Assembly: GCA_965218775.1 (NCBI GenBank)
Contig: CBDCLS010000006.1
Span: forward strand, 1,426,001-1,490,000
Length of the DNA: 64,000 nt
Direction: 5' to 3'
Source: CAUZIZ01 sp965218775
GTDB lineage: Bacteria > Acidobacteriota > UBA6911 > RPQK01 > JAJDTT01
Each line of letters begins with the position of its first letter. Within the stretch, counting starts at the first letter, position 1. Made by a program: the position numbers and the translations under genes. This document shows, piece by piece, positions 63,580 through 64,000 of the stretch. The notes below the pieces were generated by a model. The model was not told the origin of the DNA and ran no database searches. It was given only the letters and a program-made list of their open reading frames with translations.

Positions 63580-63768
63580 TAAGGGTTCGTTCAAGAATAA
63601 ACTTTGCAGAGTTGGCGCTCAGCTTTGCGCCAGATTTGGTCGCGAACGATTGAGCGAAACCGCGGGCGTAGGCAGGCCTACGTTGAGGATTTCGCGATTG
63701 AGGAGCGGCCGAAGATGGTGTGAAGAAGAGATGCTAGAATGTAAAGTTTATTCTTGAACGAACCCTAA
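63580..63768. mobile_element. 190-bp TIR element, copy 4 (different tips)
   Basis: Reverse orientation relative to copies 1-3. The inner part (GCGCCAGATTTGGTCGCGAA ... GAGGAGCGGCCGAAGATGGT) is the same family. The tips are TAAGGGTTCGTTCAAGAATA and TATTCTTGAACGAACCCTAA, which match each other but differ from the GGTCTGCGC tips of copies 1-3. Confidence 0.85.
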
Positions 63769-63829
63769 AACCCAGAAGGGGAGTTCCCTCGCCCGCAATC
63801 ACCTGCGCGTCGAATCGGAGCAGAAATCG

Positions 63830-64000
63830 ATGTTTTCGGATGTCCCATCTCGCCGAACTCACTTGCTCCTGTTGTTGGGGTTCTGTGTTAGCCACCAGAT
63901 TGTCTCGGGCACGTCCCTGTCAGCCGAAGGCAAGCAGCTGACTCTGGTGATCGACAGGCCCGTCACCACTCCAGTCAGAGATGTGATCGCGAACAGCGGC
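63830..64000 (+). CDS. Secreted protein, 5' part (runs off the window)
   Basis: ATG 63830 with GGAG upstream, open through the window end (57 codons). Signal peptide RTHLLLLLGFCVSHQIVSG followed by TSLSAEGKQLTLVIDRPVTT. Function cannot be told from this piece. Confidence 0.6.
   Translation, partial: MFSDVPSRRTHLLLLLGFCVSHQIVSGTSLSAEGKQLTLVIDRPVTTPVRDVIANSG

Overview
The window looks like chromosomal DNA of an Acidobacteriota-type bacterium. This is inferred from gene content, not from a marker search: a very large Oar-like TonB-dependent receptor with a carboxypeptidase-regulatory domain, POTRA-less Omp85-type barrels, a DUF11/IPTL-CTERM surface protein, BNR sialidase-like and Tat-exported glycosidase-like enzymes, and a 2-oxoacid:ferredoxin oxidoreductase. 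No tRNA, rRNA or CRISPR array was seen.

Layout. 0.3-14.4 kb is an envelope cluster: an Omp85-type barrel gene and a divergent calcineurin-like phosphoesterase gene, each split by a copy of the same 1334-bp IS4-family element, then a secreted kinase-like protein, a second intact Omp85-type barrel, a TonB-dependent receptor and an amidohydrolase. 14.5-26 kb is a quieter core region: RpoD-type sigma factor, class I fumarase, MFS transporter, ferredoxin oxidoreductase beta and alpha subunits, EamA transporter and a TrkA-type potassium channel. 26-30 kb holds a DUF11 adhesin-like gene with four nearly identical 384-bp tandem repeats and a frameshift next to its signal peptide. 30-49 kb is an accessory region rich in secreted carbohydrate-active genes (three sialidase-like proteins, a GH95-like glycosidase, a beta-propeller glycosidase-like protein, an enolase-superfamily enzyme), mixed with gene fragments (istB, Kelch, HU, pknB, rhamnosidase, pirin, amidohydrolase). 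49-57 kb is dominated by mobile and decaying DNA: a second IS type, three copies of a 190-bp TIR element, a deleted group II intron and a split enolase-superfamily gene. 57-64 kb has a FetAB-like exporter, a decayed propeller gene, a glycerophosphodiesterase with a nested MITE and IS directly upstream, a shikimate dehydrogenase, and the start of an unknown secreted protein.

The most striking signal is the density and behaviour of small non-coding elements with terminal inverted repeats. At least five families occur, several bounded by TA. In two of them the inner sequence is conserved between copies while both outer tips have changed together, so each copy keeps matching arms. Another dispersed repeat has served as landing site for a MITE-like core in both orientations, for an IS inside that core, and for a group II intron. 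The best candidate for an undescribed protein system is the secreted kinase-like protein, exported phosphoesterase and Omp85-barrel cluster at 0.4-9.1 kb. All functions are read from motifs and context; no database search was possible.
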